Assembly: GCF_000177235.2 (NCBI RefSeq)
Contig: NC_014829.1
Span: 620,001-684,000 of the forward strand
Direction: 5' to 3'
Origin: Evansella cellulosilytica DSM 2522
GTDB lineage: Bacteria; Bacillota; Bacilli; Bacillales; Salisediminibacteriaceae
DNA: 64,000 bases
Under the pieces are notes generated by a model, which saw nothing but the letters and a program-made list of their open reading frames with translations, made no database searches and was not told where the DNA came from. A program made the position numbers and the translations under genes. This document shows, piece by piece, positions 19,372 to 28,429 of the stretch. Within the stretch, counting starts at the first letter, position 1, and the number at the start of each line of letters is the position of its first letter.

Positions 19372-20871
19372 ATGAAATATGTAATTGGAGTAGACTTAGG
19401 TACAAGTGCAGTGAAGATCATACTTGTGAATCAAAGTGGTGAAGTTGTAAATGAAATTTCAAAAGAATATGCCCTCATTCATGAGAAAACCGGTTATAGT
19501 GAGCAAAGGCCCGATGATTGGTTAACGAACACGATTAATGGCATATCGGATCTATTAAATGATTTTGGTGGAAACAAGAATGACATTGAAGGAATAAGCT
19601 TCTCTGGTCAAATGCATGGTCTTGTTTTGCTTGATGAAAATGAGGAGCCTTTACGTAATGCAATATTATGGAACGATACACGTACGACGGCTGAATGTGA
19701 AGAAATATATGAAGCAGTTGGCGAAGAAAAGCTTCTACAGCTAACGAAAAATCCAGCACTAGAAGGGTTTACATTACCGAAAATATTATGGGTGAAAAAA
19801 AATGAGCCAGAAATATTTACTAAAGTGAAAACATTTGTTTTACCGAAAGATTATGTCCGGCTTAAGCTTACTGGACAGCTTCATATGGACTATTCAGATG
19901 CAGCAGGAACATTGCTATTTAATGTATCTACAAAAAAATGGAGTAATGAAATTCTAAATATATTTGGTTTATCTAATGATTTCTGTCCACCGCTAGTAGG
20001 CTCTCATGAACAGGTAGGTACGATTTCATCTGATGTTGCGGAAAAGACAGGCCTTTCTCCACATACACGCGTTTTTGCAGGTGGTGCGGACAATGCTTGT
20101 GGTGCAATAGGTGCTGGTATTCTTGAGGAAGGAAGCACACTCGCTAGTATTGGAACTTCAGGAGTTGTTCTATCATATGAGGATAGTGATGATAAGGATT
20201 TCAAAGGCACTGTCCACTATTTTAATCATGGTGCACCTGATGCATATTATACGATGGGAGTGACGCTCTCAGCAGGACATAGTCTAAGCTGGTTTAAAGA
20301 AGTATTTGCAAAAGAGGAGGACTTCAATGAGTTACTAGCTGAAGTCGATACAATCCCTCCAGGTGCAAACGGACTATTATTTACACCTTACCTTGTTGGT
20401 GAACGAACGCCACATGTAGATTCAACAATACGTGCTAGCTTTATTGGAATAGATAGTGCCCATGAACGAAAGGATTTTGTTCGAGCGGTGCTTGAAGGAA
20501 TTACTTTCTCTTTAAATGAATCAGTAGAAATCTTTAGAAATCAGGGTAAAAGAATAGATACCGTCGTTTCTATTGGCGGAGGTGCAAAAAATGAAGTATG
20601 GCTTCAAATGCAAGCAGATATTTTTAATGCAAAAATTGTGAAGCATGCAAGCGAACAAGGACCAGGAATGGGAGCTGCTATGCTAGCAGCATATGGATGT
20701 GGCTGGTTTTCATCCATGAAGGAATGTGCCGATACATTCTTAAAGGTAGATAAGGAATTCTTGCCTATTGAAGAGAATGTGAAGCAGTATGAAGAACTGT
20801 TCCAATTATATAAGAAAGTATATACAGAGACGAAGGAACTGAATATGGATCTAGTGAAATTTAGAAAATAG
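19372..20871 (+). CDS. xylB: Xylulokinase
   Basis: A 499-residue FGGY-family kinase that phosphorylates D-xylulose to xylulose 5-phosphate, feeding the transketolase encoded upstream. Key motifs are GVDLGTSAVK (phosphate loop), SFSGQMHGLVLLD, WNDTRTTAE, FAGGADNACGAIGAG (catalytic Asp) and SIGGGAKNEVWLQMQADI. The ATG at 19372 has GGGGAGGG upstream; an open frame back to 19300 crosses the promoter region. A strong terminator follows. Confidence 0.96.
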   Translation: MKYVIGVDLGTSAVKIILVNQSGEVVNEISKEYALIHEKTGYSEQRPDDWLTNTINGISDLLNDFGGNKNDIEGISFSGQMHGLVLLDENEEPLRNAILWNDTRTTAECEEIYEAVGEEKLLQLTKNPALEGFTLPKILWVKKNEPEIFTKVKTFVLPKDYVRLKLTGQLHMDYSDAAGTLLFNVSTKKWSNEILNIFGLSNDFCPPLVGSHEQVGTISSDVAEKTGLSPHTRVFAGGADNACGAIGAGILEEGSTLASIGTSGVVLSYEDSDDKDFKGTVHYFNHGAPDAYYTMGVTLSAGHSLSWFKEVFAKEEDFNELLAEVDTIPPGANGLLFTPYLVGERTPHVDSTIRASFIGIDSAHERKDFVRAVLEGITFSLNESVEIFRNQGKRIDTVVSIGGGAKNEVWLQMQADIFNAKIVKHASEQGPGMGAAMLAAYGCGWFSSMKECADTFLKVDKEFLPIEENVKQYEELFQLYKKVYTETKELNMDLVKFRK

Positions 20872-20872
20872 G

Positions 20873-20920
20873 AAAAAGACTTAAAACTAGGCTTCATAAA
20901 GCTAGTTTTAAGTCTTTTTT
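20873..20920 (+). terminator. Strong terminator of xylB
   Basis: ACTTAAAACTAG pairs with CTAGTTTTAAGT between an A-run and a T-run, so it can work on both strands. The same stem sequence, with one change, recurs at 32601-32634. Confidence 0.9.
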
Positions 20921-20982
20921 ATTTTTATAAACAATATTATCGATCATTGCGTAGATGGTACTTTTAAAGTCTCTCCCACCTC

Positions 20983-21294
20983 TTAAAGCCATTCACTTGA
21001 GATAGTATTCACCTCTGCTAATGAGTAGGCTGCGTTAGTAATGGCAAGAGCAAGTGTATCACCAGACGAACACTCTTTTACATATGCATTACTAAAGCAA
21101 GCTTCCGTTTCGGATTGTTTTGTATAATGAAAGCCAAACCGTTCTAGTCTTGAAACAATAAGCATCGCATGCTCCATATTTTCATAAGGATTAAAGTTTT
21201 CGATAAAAAGTCCTTCTTCGTGGTTATACCATTTATGAAGGCTATTTTGCTTCCAACCTAAGATTCTCCGAGCGATCACATCAATCTTATCCAT
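20983..21294 (-). CDS. Small protein, possible BC1872/phage ABA-sandwich family
   Basis: A 103-residue soluble protein. The pattern IARRILGW, then FNPYENMEHAMLIVSRLERFGF and a C-terminal ALAITNAAYSLAE resembles the ABA-sandwich (BC1872-like) proteins found in phages and Bacillus chromosomes; I make this match from memory of the pattern only. Function unknown. It lies 87 bases downstream of the histidine kinase on the same strand and may be cotranscribed with it. No other phage genes are near. Confidence 0.55.
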   Translation of the reverse strand: MDKIDVIARRILGWKQNSLHKWYNHEEGLFIENFNPYENMEHAMLIVSRLERFGFHYTKQSETEACFSNAYVKECSSGDTLALAITNAAYSLAEVNTISSEWL

Positions 21295-21381
21295 TGTTAA
21301 GTAGCTCTCCTTACAATCTGATTTACAGATATTTTAACATAAACGATAATGGAACTTCTTGAAAGATGCTTACACAGTAAG

Positions 21382-23115
21382 CTATTGTGATTGTGTTGAT
21401 AGGCTCTTAACTAATGCAGGTAGTGTGATTGTAAACGTTGTTCCAATGTTGACTTTACTATCAAAATGAATGGTACCACCATGACTTTCAATAATTTGAT
21501 AGCAAACCATTAACCCAATTCCAGTTCCTTTTTCTTTTGTAGTATAAAAAGGTTCACCAATTTTACTTAATAGCTCTTCTGGGATACCACTTCCGTGATC
21601 TATCACTTTCGCTTGAATAATGTTACCTATTCTCTCTACTTTTATTTTAATATTTCCGCCCTCTTGCATCGCCTCTATAGCATTTTTCACTAAATTGATA
21701 AACACCTGCTTAATCTTAGTAACCTCACAATTTACGTATAATTCATTACTGCTTACTTCAAGTATCACTTCTATACACTTCATGTTAGATTGAGAGCTCA
21801 GTAAAAATTTCACTTCTTCAATAAGATTGACGATATTTTGATCTTGACGCTTCTCAGTATGGGGCTTTGCTAACGTTAGTAATTCACTAGAGATTTGCTC
21901 GATTCGTGAAAGCTCATCTTCAATAATTTGAAAATACCTCTCTTTATATTTCTCTGTGTCTCTTAACATTTTGAAAAAACCTTTAATAGCAGTTAGTGGA
22001 TTTCGTAATTCATGAGCAATACTAGCGGCCAATTCACCAGCAATGTTCATTTTTTCAGATCTAATCATTAAGTTTTCATTTTCCTTTTCTTTCGTAACAT
22101 CAACAAATGAATGTAGTACTGCAGGTTCACCTTCGAAGGAAATATTGATAGACTTAACGAGGTAATATTTTTTCTTCTCGTTTTTTAATATAAACATTTG
22201 TTCTTGTACTTCATGTTGATGTTTAATATTTCTTGCATAATTTTCAAAAAAGGAGGATAAAAGATTTTCCGCCACTACATGTTGATTGTCAATGGAGAAC
22301 TGTGCTTCTGCTTCTGAGTTATAAAAAATAATATATTTATTATTTCTAATGATGATTGGAATAGGTAATTCGTTTATAACGGTTCGAAGCTTCGATTCGT
22401 TTTGCTTAATTACTTCATTATTTAATTTCACTAAATTATTTTCAAAGATTAAATGGGTATTTCTATCTAATAAATCTTTATTTTGTTCTTCCATTCGACG
22501 TAATCGGTCCACTTCTTCGACGGAAGCGGTTTTACTATGTTTCCGATTATAAAAAGGAGAAAGGTTGTAATCGTCATCAGTCATAAAATATGTATGTGTT
22601 TTTAAAAGAACATTTTGCATAAATGATGGGGTTGTAATGGCGTTATAGGCACAGACAGACTTTGTTTTTCTCTTGCTCGTAAAGTCATCACAATGACACT
22701 CATACCCATTTAATTGGTCAAGTATTGCATCTTGGTTGATTATAGGTACTTGTCCCCACGTGCGAATGTTATACCCTTGATCAATAAAGGGTTGTAGTAA
22801 ATGAATTAATTTTTTTCCAGCTCCGTTAGCATCAAATTGATTCTCATTTATGTAAAATTCATTAGCAAACACCCATTTTATATTTTCTATTTGAGCGTTT
22901 GTTAATCCCTTTTTTTCTAATTCCTTTTTTGAGAGGTTAATGGTATTTTTGTATTCAACAATGAGAATAATCTCATTTTCTATAAGTCCTTCATGAATAA
23001 AACTAACTAAATTTTGGACATATTTTTTGTATTCATTATACATATATAGAATATGTGCACCACTACTTTTAACAGTTTGACTACTGGTAATTTTATTAAT
23101 TGGTAGTACTAGCAT
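21382..23115 (-). CDS. Sensor histidine kinase with MEDS and PAS domains
   Basis: A 577-residue cytoplasmic kinase with no membrane helix. Residues about 18-185 look like a MEDS sensory domain (HILYMYNEYKKYVQNLVSFI; NIRTWGQVP; HCDDF), followed by a short coiled coil, a PAS domain (about 240-345), a HisKA domain with phosphoacceptor H368 (SIAHELRNPLTAIKGF), and an ATPase domain (NLVKNAIEAM; DHGSGIP; TGIGLMVCYQIIESHGG). No response regulator is adjacent, so it is an orphan, like the sporulation phosphorelay kinases. MEDS domains are thought to sense small molecules; the ligand is unknown. Confidence 0.88.
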   Translation of the reverse strand: MLVLPINKITSSQTVKSSGAHILYMYNEYKKYVQNLVSFIHEGLIENEIILIVEYKNTINLSKKELEKKGLTNAQIENIKWVFANEFYINENQFDANGAGKKLIHLLQPFIDQGYNIRTWGQVPIINQDAILDQLNGYECHCDDFTSKRKTKSVCAYNAITTPSFMQNVLLKTHTYFMTDDDYNLSPFYNRKHSKTASVEEVDRLRRMEEQNKDLLDRNTHLIFENNLVKLNNEVIKQNESKLRTVINELPIPIIIRNNKYIIFYNSEAEAQFSIDNQHVVAENLLSSFFENYARNIKHQHEVQEQMFILKNEKKKYYLVKSINISFEGEPAVLHSFVDVTKEKENENLMIRSEKMNIAGELAASIAHELRNPLTAIKGFFKMLRDTEKYKERYFQIIEDELSRIEQISSELLTLAKPHTEKRQDQNIVNLIEEVKFLLSSQSNMKCIEVILEVSSNELYVNCEVTKIKQVFINLVKNAIEAMQEGGNIKIKVERIGNIIQAKVIDHGSGIPEELLSKIGEPFYTTKEKGTGIGLMVCYQIIESHGGTIHFDSKVNIGTTFTITLPALVKSLSTQSQ

Positions 23116-23373
23116 GTTTTATCTCTCCGTTTCTAGTCGTTGTGATTAACCGACTAATAATATAAACAAAATACTATATATAGTAGAAAAATAACCACAT
23201 ATACAACTTTATCACAGGTAGATGTGTTAAAGGAATCAGAGGTACTGTCGTTATTCTTTCCTTTTTGTCGAAAACGAAATATAAATTATTTATAAATTGG
23301 TAATGTTTATTATCATGGTGATGATGTGCATTAGTAATAAATATATGGTACCTTTACTGCTGAGGTGAATGAA

Positions 23374-23703
23374 GTGAGCTTGATATTATATGATTTGATA
23401 TTGGTCGTTTTTGGGATGATACTTGGTGTGATGATAAAAGATCCACTAAAGAATATTTTTACGGGAAAATATAAAGAGAATGCGAGACAAAAAAAGCGAG
23501 TGAAGCTTTTAGTGAGTATTCGGGGGAGTGAAAAACCATTAACAACGGAGGAATTAGCACAAAATGTTTTCAATAGTAAACTGAAAATAGTGGAAGTACA
23601 CCAACTTTTACGAGACATAGAGGAAATTGGATTTATTAAAGGAATAACTAGTAAAGATAAAGATACTAGAAAAACAAAGTGGAGATATATTAAAGAAAAG
23701 TAG
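23374..23703 (+). CDS. Small membrane-anchored winged-helix-like protein
   Basis: About 109 residues: one N-terminal membrane helix (LILYDLILVVFGMILGVMI), a basic stretch, then a region that reads like a winged helix (KPLTTEELAQNVFNSKLKIV... LLRDIEEIGFI... KTKWRYIKEK). GTG 23374 follows GAGGTG by 6 bases and is preferred over GTG 23365, which overlaps the ribosome site. I do not recognise a named family. Membrane tethering of a DNA-binding fold would be unusual; this is inference. Confidence 0.6.
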   Translation: MSLILYDLILVVFGMILGVMIKDPLKNIFTGKYKENARQKKRVKLLVSIRGSEKPLTTEELAQNVFNSKLKIVEVHQLLRDIEEIGFIKGITSKDKDTRKTKWRYIKEK

Positions 23704-23744
23704 TATATATTATTTTTTGGAATGTATTCATCAGGAGGAATTTC

Positions 23745-24599
23745 ATGGATTTTAAACCAAAAGCAATTTTTTTAGATATGGATGGAACAATACTTAATCA
23801 TGATAATAAAGTTACTATCCGAACGAAGGAGATCATAGACGAGATTCGTAAGAGTGGGATATATGTTTTTGTTGCAACAGGGCGAGCATTAAATGAAATA
23901 CCAGGTGTTATTCCTGATGGATTTGAAGTGGACGCTTATATTACCTCTAACGGAATGGCCGGGTATGTTGGTGATGAAGCTGTATTTGAGCATTCTTTAT
24001 CTCGTGAACTTGTAGAACTGATTATTGAAAAGGCAAGAGAAAACAAGATGTATTATGAGCTCTTCCCATATGAAGCAGATCGTATTACTTTAAAACAAGA
24101 TAAAGTCTATGTTGTAAATGAGATTAGAGAACCAAAGCCACATAGTGTAGGGATTAATGAATGGTCTTCTCGTAAGCAAGCAGTTAAAAGTGAAATTGCT
24201 TGGAAGGATCAAGTTGAAGGGGAGAAGTTCTCTAAATTTTATTTTTTTTCTAGATCAAAAGATCATATTAATCGTTGGAAAGAAGTACTTGAAGAATTAA
24301 AAAAGCAGGTGGATTTTAGTACGTCAATTTCCTCTAAACATAACGTAGAGCTTATGGTAGCAAATGTAAATAAGGCAACTGGAATTAAACAAATGCTAAA
24401 ACACTTTCAATTAACTGAAGAGGATACAATAGCTATGGGTGACAGTAACAATGACCTACCAATGTTCGATTTCGTTAGTTATGCTGTCGCGATGAAAAAT
24501 GCGCCAAGCGAAATAAAAGAAAAAGCCCAGGACGTAACGCAATTTACTTGTGATGAGGATGGGGTTTATCACTATTTAAAGTCGATGTTAGTGTTATAA
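23745..24599 (+). CDS. HAD-superfamily hydrolase, Cof type
   Basis: A 284-residue Cof/IIB subfamily phosphatase. Motif I is FLDMDGTILNHDN, motif II lies in VFVATGR, and motif IV is MGDSNNDLPMF. It should dephosphorylate small phosphorylated metabolites such as sugar phosphates or FMN; the exact substrate cannot be read from sequence. It has its own GGAGG site and follows a small gene by 41 bases, so cotranscription is possible. Confidence 0.92.
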   Translation: MDFKPKAIFLDMDGTILNHDNKVTIRTKEIIDEIRKSGIYVFVATGRALNEIPGVIPDGFEVDAYITSNGMAGYVGDEAVFEHSLSRELVELIIEKARENKMYYELFPYEADRITLKQDKVYVVNEIREPKPHSVGINEWSSRKQAVKSEIAWKDQVEGEKFSKFYFFSRSKDHINRWKEVLEELKKQVDFSTSISSKHNVELMVANVNKATGIKQMLKHFQLTEEDTIAMGDSNNDLPMFDFVSYAVAMKNAPSEIKEKAQDVTQFTCDEDGVYHYLKSMLVL

Positions 24600-24609
24600 T
24601 GAGCAAGCT

Positions 24610-24641
24610 CATGCCTGACACACCAGGTTACGTCAGGCATG
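24610..24641. terminator. Hairpin after the HAD gene
   Basis: CATGCCTGAC and GTCAGGCATG form a perfect 10-bp stem with a 12-base loop, 10 bases after the stop codon. There is no T-run, so it may be a repeat hairpin rather than a true terminator. A sequence resembling part of the repeat cluster at 36879-36902 follows at 24671-24694. Confidence 0.45.
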
Positions 24642-24699
24642 ACTTCAACTTAGGCGTTGTAAATTATACCACGCGTAGTAGCAAGAAGTGCACTTAATA

Positions 24700-25230
24700 C
24701 TATTCAAAGTTTTTCTCAATATATTGTCTTTCTTCCTCAGGCGTCAACAGTCTTGTTGCTTCACCAATCGTTCCGTTTTGAAGCCTCCAAATAGTATTAT
24801 GATCTTCAACAGCCTGGCTAAAGTCACCAACCTGCCAACGAGTTAAAATACTTGTATAAACATCTTCGTGATCATAGTTGTTCGCTTCAATCACCTCTAT
24901 TATTCTAGTAATTCGTTCGTCGGTAATGAGCATTTTACCCCATTTTTGATCAGCTGCAACCTTTTGATGAGACATCCAATGAATGAAATTTTGCACAGCA
25001 TGCTCGGGAAGATTTAACGGAAACTCTTCTTCAACCTCTTCCTTAGTAGGAACATTACCTACGATAACTTCTTCCTCTGCGGGTTCAGATATGATGATTT
25101 CTTCTACATCCTCATTCTTATCGCTAACATGTACGTCGTTACGATCCTCATTACCTAGAAAACTATAAGCTGCAACGGCTATTAAAACAATCACTAAAAG
25201 AACGATGGAAACAACCTGCATTCTATTCAT
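24700..25230 (-). CDS. Membrane-anchored protein with DUF6241-like domain
   Basis: A 176-residue protein with one N-terminal membrane helix (VSIVLLVIVLIAVAAYSFLG), an acidic linker rich in Glu, and a C-terminal domain with VQNFIHWMSHQKVAADQKWG, ITDERI and RWQVGDFSQAVEDHNTIWR. This pattern recalls DUF6241 proteins of Bacillus; no function is known. The globular part should face outside the cell. It stands alone. Confidence 0.65.
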   Translation of the reverse strand: MNRMQVVSIVLLVIVLIAVAAYSFLGNEDRNDVHVSDKNEDVEEIIISEPAEEEVIVGNVPTKEEVEEEFPLNLPEHAVQNFIHWMSHQKVAADQKWGKMLITDERITRIIEVIEANNYDHEDVYTSILTRWQVGDFSQAVEDHNTIWRLQNGTIGEATRLLTPEEERQYIEKNFE

Positions 25231-25535
25231 AGTACTCCTCCTATAAAGGCTTTCAATAATGGATTGTGTTTTAATGATTTTATTTACTACAAAAATTTTA
25301 TGTAGTGGACTACTTGTCTCTATTGTATCAAATATTTGTAAAAAATCCCTTTTATTGTATTAGAAAGAGAGCTAATCATAAATAAAAAAGTGATAATGAC
25401 AAAAACGCATTGTTGCGTATAAAAAGTTATATTTTAATTGAAAAATATTGAAGTAGTAAGTAAATTCGTTTCGCCTATCTAAATAAAAATTGTATAATAA
25501 AGCAAAAGTGATGGTAAGAGAGAGGAGTAAGTGAA
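25231..25535. other. AT-rich gap between divergent genes
   Basis: About 305 bases separate the DUF6241-like gene (minus) from the M42 peptidase gene (plus). A short CTACA/TGTAG hairpin near 25289-25307 is the only structure I noticed. It must hold both promoters, but I could not assign them with confidence. Confidence 0.4.
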
Positions 25536-26606
25536 GTGCAAAAATTACTAGAGCAGTTAACGGCTTTACATGGGCCATGCGGATACGAGCAACCAGTAAG
25601 TGAATGGATAAGAGATACGATACAACCTTTCGTTGACGAGGTGACTATTGATCCATTAGGAAATGTTATTGGTACAAAAAAAGGGAGTAAACCTGGTCCA
25701 AAGGTGATCATGACGGCGCATATGGATGAAATTGGTTTTATCGTTAAAAAGATTGAGAAAAATGGGTTGATTCGCTTTGAAAAGCTAGGTGGACATGATG
25801 ACCGTATTTTACTTACACAAAAAGTACAGGTACGTACAAAATCTAGTTATTTGACTGGAGTGATAGGTAGTATTTCGGCACATTACGCAAAATTTGATGA
25901 TGCTACTAAGGTTCGCAATCATCGTCAGCTATATATTGATATTGGTGCTAAAAATGTTGAAGACGCCAAAAGGTTAGGCGTTACGGTCGGTGCACCTATT
26001 ACATGGCTACCGAGTATAGATTACCTTGGAGATGATTCGACTGGTCGTTTCGTGGGGAAAGGATTTGATGATAGAGCAGGCTGTGCGGTCATTATTAAAA
26101 CATTGCAAGAGCTAGAAGGGAAAAGTTTTTCAGGTGAGGTATCAGCTATATTTACCGTTCAAGAGGAAGTTGGCTTAAGAGGTGCACAGGTTGCAACTCG
26201 CCAAGTTGATGCTGATGTTGGGATAGCTATTGACACAACGGCTGTCAGTGACACACCGGAAGAGACGATGGATCAAACGCTAGCACTGGGAGCGGGTACA
26301 GGAATTAAAGTGCTTGATATGAGTTTGATTTCTCATCCAACTGTGAAAGAGTATTTAATCGATTTGGCGGAGGAAAAACAAATTCCGTATCAGCTTGAAG
26401 TTTTTCCCGGTATTGGAACAGATGGTGGAGCAATGAGTTTAACAAATAGGGGCATTCCAACTGGGGTTTTATCGATACCTTCTAGATACGCTCATTCTCC
26501 AGTAGAAGTAATAGACATAAATGACCTTCATGCTACTAAAAATCTATTAAAAGAATTTATTTTATCATTGTCTGAGCAGTCACAGTTTCCGTTTATAAAA
26601 AAATAA
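25536..26606 (+). CDS. M42 family aminopeptidase (YsdC-like)
   Basis: A 356-residue M42 metallopeptidase, annotated in relatives as glutamyl aminopeptidase or endoglucanase-like. Metal and catalytic motifs are AHMDEIGFI, GKGFDDRAGC, TVQEEVGLRGA (Glu pair), AIDTTAVSDTP and RYAHSPVE. It is cytoplasmic and expected to trim N-terminal residues from peptides. Translation starts at GTG 25536 behind GAGAGGAG. A strong bidirectional terminator follows. Confidence 0.92.
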   Translation: MQKLLEQLTALHGPCGYEQPVSEWIRDTIQPFVDEVTIDPLGNVIGTKKGSKPGPKVIMTAHMDEIGFIVKKIEKNGLIRFEKLGGHDDRILLTQKVQVRTKSSYLTGVIGSISAHYAKFDDATKVRNHRQLYIDIGAKNVEDAKRLGVTVGAPITWLPSIDYLGDDSTGRFVGKGFDDRAGCAVIIKTLQELEGKSFSGEVSAIFTVQEEVGLRGAQVATRQVDADVGIAIDTTAVSDTPEETMDQTLALGAGTGIKVLDMSLISHPTVKEYLIDLAEEKQIPYQLEVFPGIGTDGGAMSLTNRGIPTGVLSIPSRYAHSPVEVIDINDLHATKNLLKEFILSLSEQSQFPFIKK

Positions 26607-26640
26607 AAAAAGGAGCAGAAATCTAGGCTTCTGCTCCTAA
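26600..26640. terminator. Bidirectional terminator between M42 and Gly-rich genes
   Basis: AGGAGCAGAA and TTCTGCTCCT form a perfect 10-bp stem. The A-run on the left gives a T-run for the minus-strand gene; the right side has a weaker T content for the plus strand. Confidence 0.8.
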
Positions 26641-26683
26641 TAGGTAAAAAGGAATGGTTAGAAACATCCTCTAGTCATCACGT

Positions 26684-27004
26684 TTAGAAGAAAAACGGTC
26701 TAGGGCGTACTCCAGGTACTGGTCCTGGATGTCCCCAACCAGGGTGACCGAATCCAGTGCCAGCATGGGGTACTCCATGCTGTGGTGCAAATCCTCCGTG
26801 TACACCAGGACCAAATGCTCCAGGTGTTGCAGGAGCACCAAAACCACCAACTGCTCCAGGTGCTGCAGGTGCGCCGAAACCACCAAATCCTCCTGGAGTT
26901 GTCATTGCTCCCCCTAAATAACCTAAACCTGCTCCTAAAAGACCTGCACCAAGTGGACTAATTCCAGCACCAGGCACTTGCCTTTGAAATCCAGTTCCAT
27001 ACAT
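26684..27004 (-). CDS. Gly/Pro/Ala-rich low-complexity protein, spore-coat-like
   Basis: A 106-residue protein made of Gly, Pro, Ala and Phe-rich repeats (GGFGAPAAPGA, GGFGAPATPGA) with a His-containing tail (GFGHPGWGHPGPVPG) and a terminal RPRPFFF. Composition resembles spore coat or exosporium proteins of Bacillaceae, but no family motif is recognised. AAAGGAG precedes the ATG by 10 bases. Open frames on the other strand here arise from the biased composition. Confidence 0.7.
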   Translation of the reverse strand: MYGTGFQRQVPGAGISPLGAGLLGAGLGYLGGAMTTPGGFGGFGAPAAPGAVGGFGAPATPGAFGPGVHGGFAPQHGVPHAGTGFGHPGWGHPGPVPGVRPRPFFF

Positions 27005-27167
27005 ATGTCAAAAACTCCTTTCGATGTTCCGATTGGACATAAGTCATCATTTTCTCTACAACATATGTACGAAAGGCTATATTCGGACTAGGCAATGAAC
27101 CTTGTTCTACTTGATTAGTTTTATGCCTAGGTATAGTCGGTGTCCCATAAGCTAGTAAAAATTCCTG

Positions 27168-27293
27168 GCAATGGCTACACGCGCGTTAACTATAAGAGCA
27201 ACGATAATTGTGGGCATTTTAGTGACTGCTGGGTTCCGCACATTGCATATGGGAGACTCAATAGGTAAAAAACCAACCTTTTTGTCTCCCTCT
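27168..27293 (-). repeat. Dispersed palindromic element (diverged copy) with companion hairpin
   Basis: Bases 27168-27246 run from GCAATGGCTAC to CCGCACATTGC, matching the ends of the copies at 36981, 38999 and 47193, in reversed orientation. A hairpin follows at 27251-27293 (GGGAGACTCAATAGG pairing imperfectly with ACCTTTTTGTCTCCC), mirroring the hairpin beside the copy at 36981. It fills most of the 310-base gap after yihY. Confidence 0.65.
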
Positions 27294-27314
27294 AAGTATA
27301 TTTGTAGTGCTAGG

Positions 27315-28100
27315 CTAACCTTTTTCTTTCAGCTCAGCATTTATCTCACCACCGAGAAGGATGATAACTGATGATAAGTGAAACCAAACCATAAGTGCGA
27401 TAACTGCACCAATTGTGCCATACGTTGCTGTATAGTTTGCGAAATTATCAAGATAAAATGTAAACATGGAAGTTGTTAATAACCAACCGAGCGTTGCAAA
27501 AATTGCCCCGATGTACACATCACGCAGCTTTAAGCGAATATTAGGTCCCACTAAATAAAGGAGCATAAAGACAATGAACAACACTAATGAGCTTATTCCC
27601 CATCGAAGTAAATTAAATTTAAATATATTAAAGTCAAAGGGAAGTACATCTTTTAGTGTTGCTCCAATAACTTGTAAACCTAACGCAACTAATACGACGG
27701 CAAACATTCCTATTGTTAAAAAAATGGAGATGAGCCTACCCTTTAACATTTTTCTTTCTTCTGTTACATGATAAGCCCTATTTAGTAATCTTAATATTGT
27801 ATTTAATGCTAATGAAGCAGTCCAGATGGTAAAAATAATACTGAAGGATAGTAACCCTGTATTATGCTGTGAAGTAATACGTGTCCATTGACCTTCAATA
27901 AATTGAAAAATCTCTGCAGGGACAACATCTTGAATAACGTTAATATCGAATTCTAAAGTAAGAGGCAAAAATGAAAATAACGTTAAAATAAATATAAGAA
28001 ATGGAAAAATAGAAAGCAATAAATAATAGGAGCACTGTGCAGCCAGTTCAATAAGCCGATGCTCTTTAAATCGTAGATAAAGTGAAATAGCCAATTCCAT
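27315..28100 (-). CDS. YihY/BrkB family membrane protein
   Basis: A 261-residue integral membrane protein with about six helices, family start LRFKEHRLIELAAQCSYYLLLSIFPFLI, and later TWTASLALNTILRLLNRAYHV and LMVWFHLSSVIILLGGEINA. The family (once called ribonuclease BN by mistake) has no settled function. A GGAGG site precedes the ATG. It stands alone. Confidence 0.9.
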   Translation of the reverse strand: MELAISLYLRFKEHRLIELAAQCSYYLLLSIFPFLIFILTLFSFLPLTLEFDINVIQDVVPAEIFQFIEGQWTRITSQHNTGLLSFSIIFTIWTASLALNTILRLLNRAYHVTEERKMLKGRLISIFLTIGMFAVVLVALGLQVIGATLKDVLPFDFNIFKFNLLRWGISSLVLFIVFMLLYLVGPNIRLKLRDVYIGAIFATLGWLLTTSMFTFYLDNFANYTATYGTIGAVIALMVWFHLSSVIILLGGEINAELKEKG

Positions 28101-28429
28101 ATGTATTCCTCCATTCCTTTTAATTAGGATAATACATTCTTTCCTTTATATTACCAAATCCTTGTCCTATATAAACATGAATATGGCTACATTATTACAT
28201 CGTTAGTAAGGCTATTCTTAAAAAAGTTATGTCAGCGTGCACTGAAAAAGGACGATATTGAATTTATGGTCACTGAAAAAGTAACCCTGTACTTCTTCAG
28301 TGGCCGCCGTTATTTACCTTTGTCAGTCCTATTTAGTGCATATAGTTCTTTTTTTAGTTATGATTATGGAATACTGCAAACAGTAAATGAACTTATTTTT
28401 ATATCAAATGTAAAGTGAAGGGTATGCCT
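28101..28429. other. Gap with half copies of the CACTGAAAAAG hairpin
   Basis: Between yihY and the MFS gene. At 28240-28312 there are two GTCACTGAAAAAG/GCACTGAAAAAG copies and a reversed CTTCTTCAGTGG, so imperfect hairpins form; this is the same motif family as at 36592, 38954 and 47148. The promoters of both flanking genes must also be here. Confidence 0.5.

Noticed and set aside
20983-21294. Prophage remnant
   Set aside because: Only one small protein resembles a phage family; no integrase, attachment repeats or other phage genes are near.
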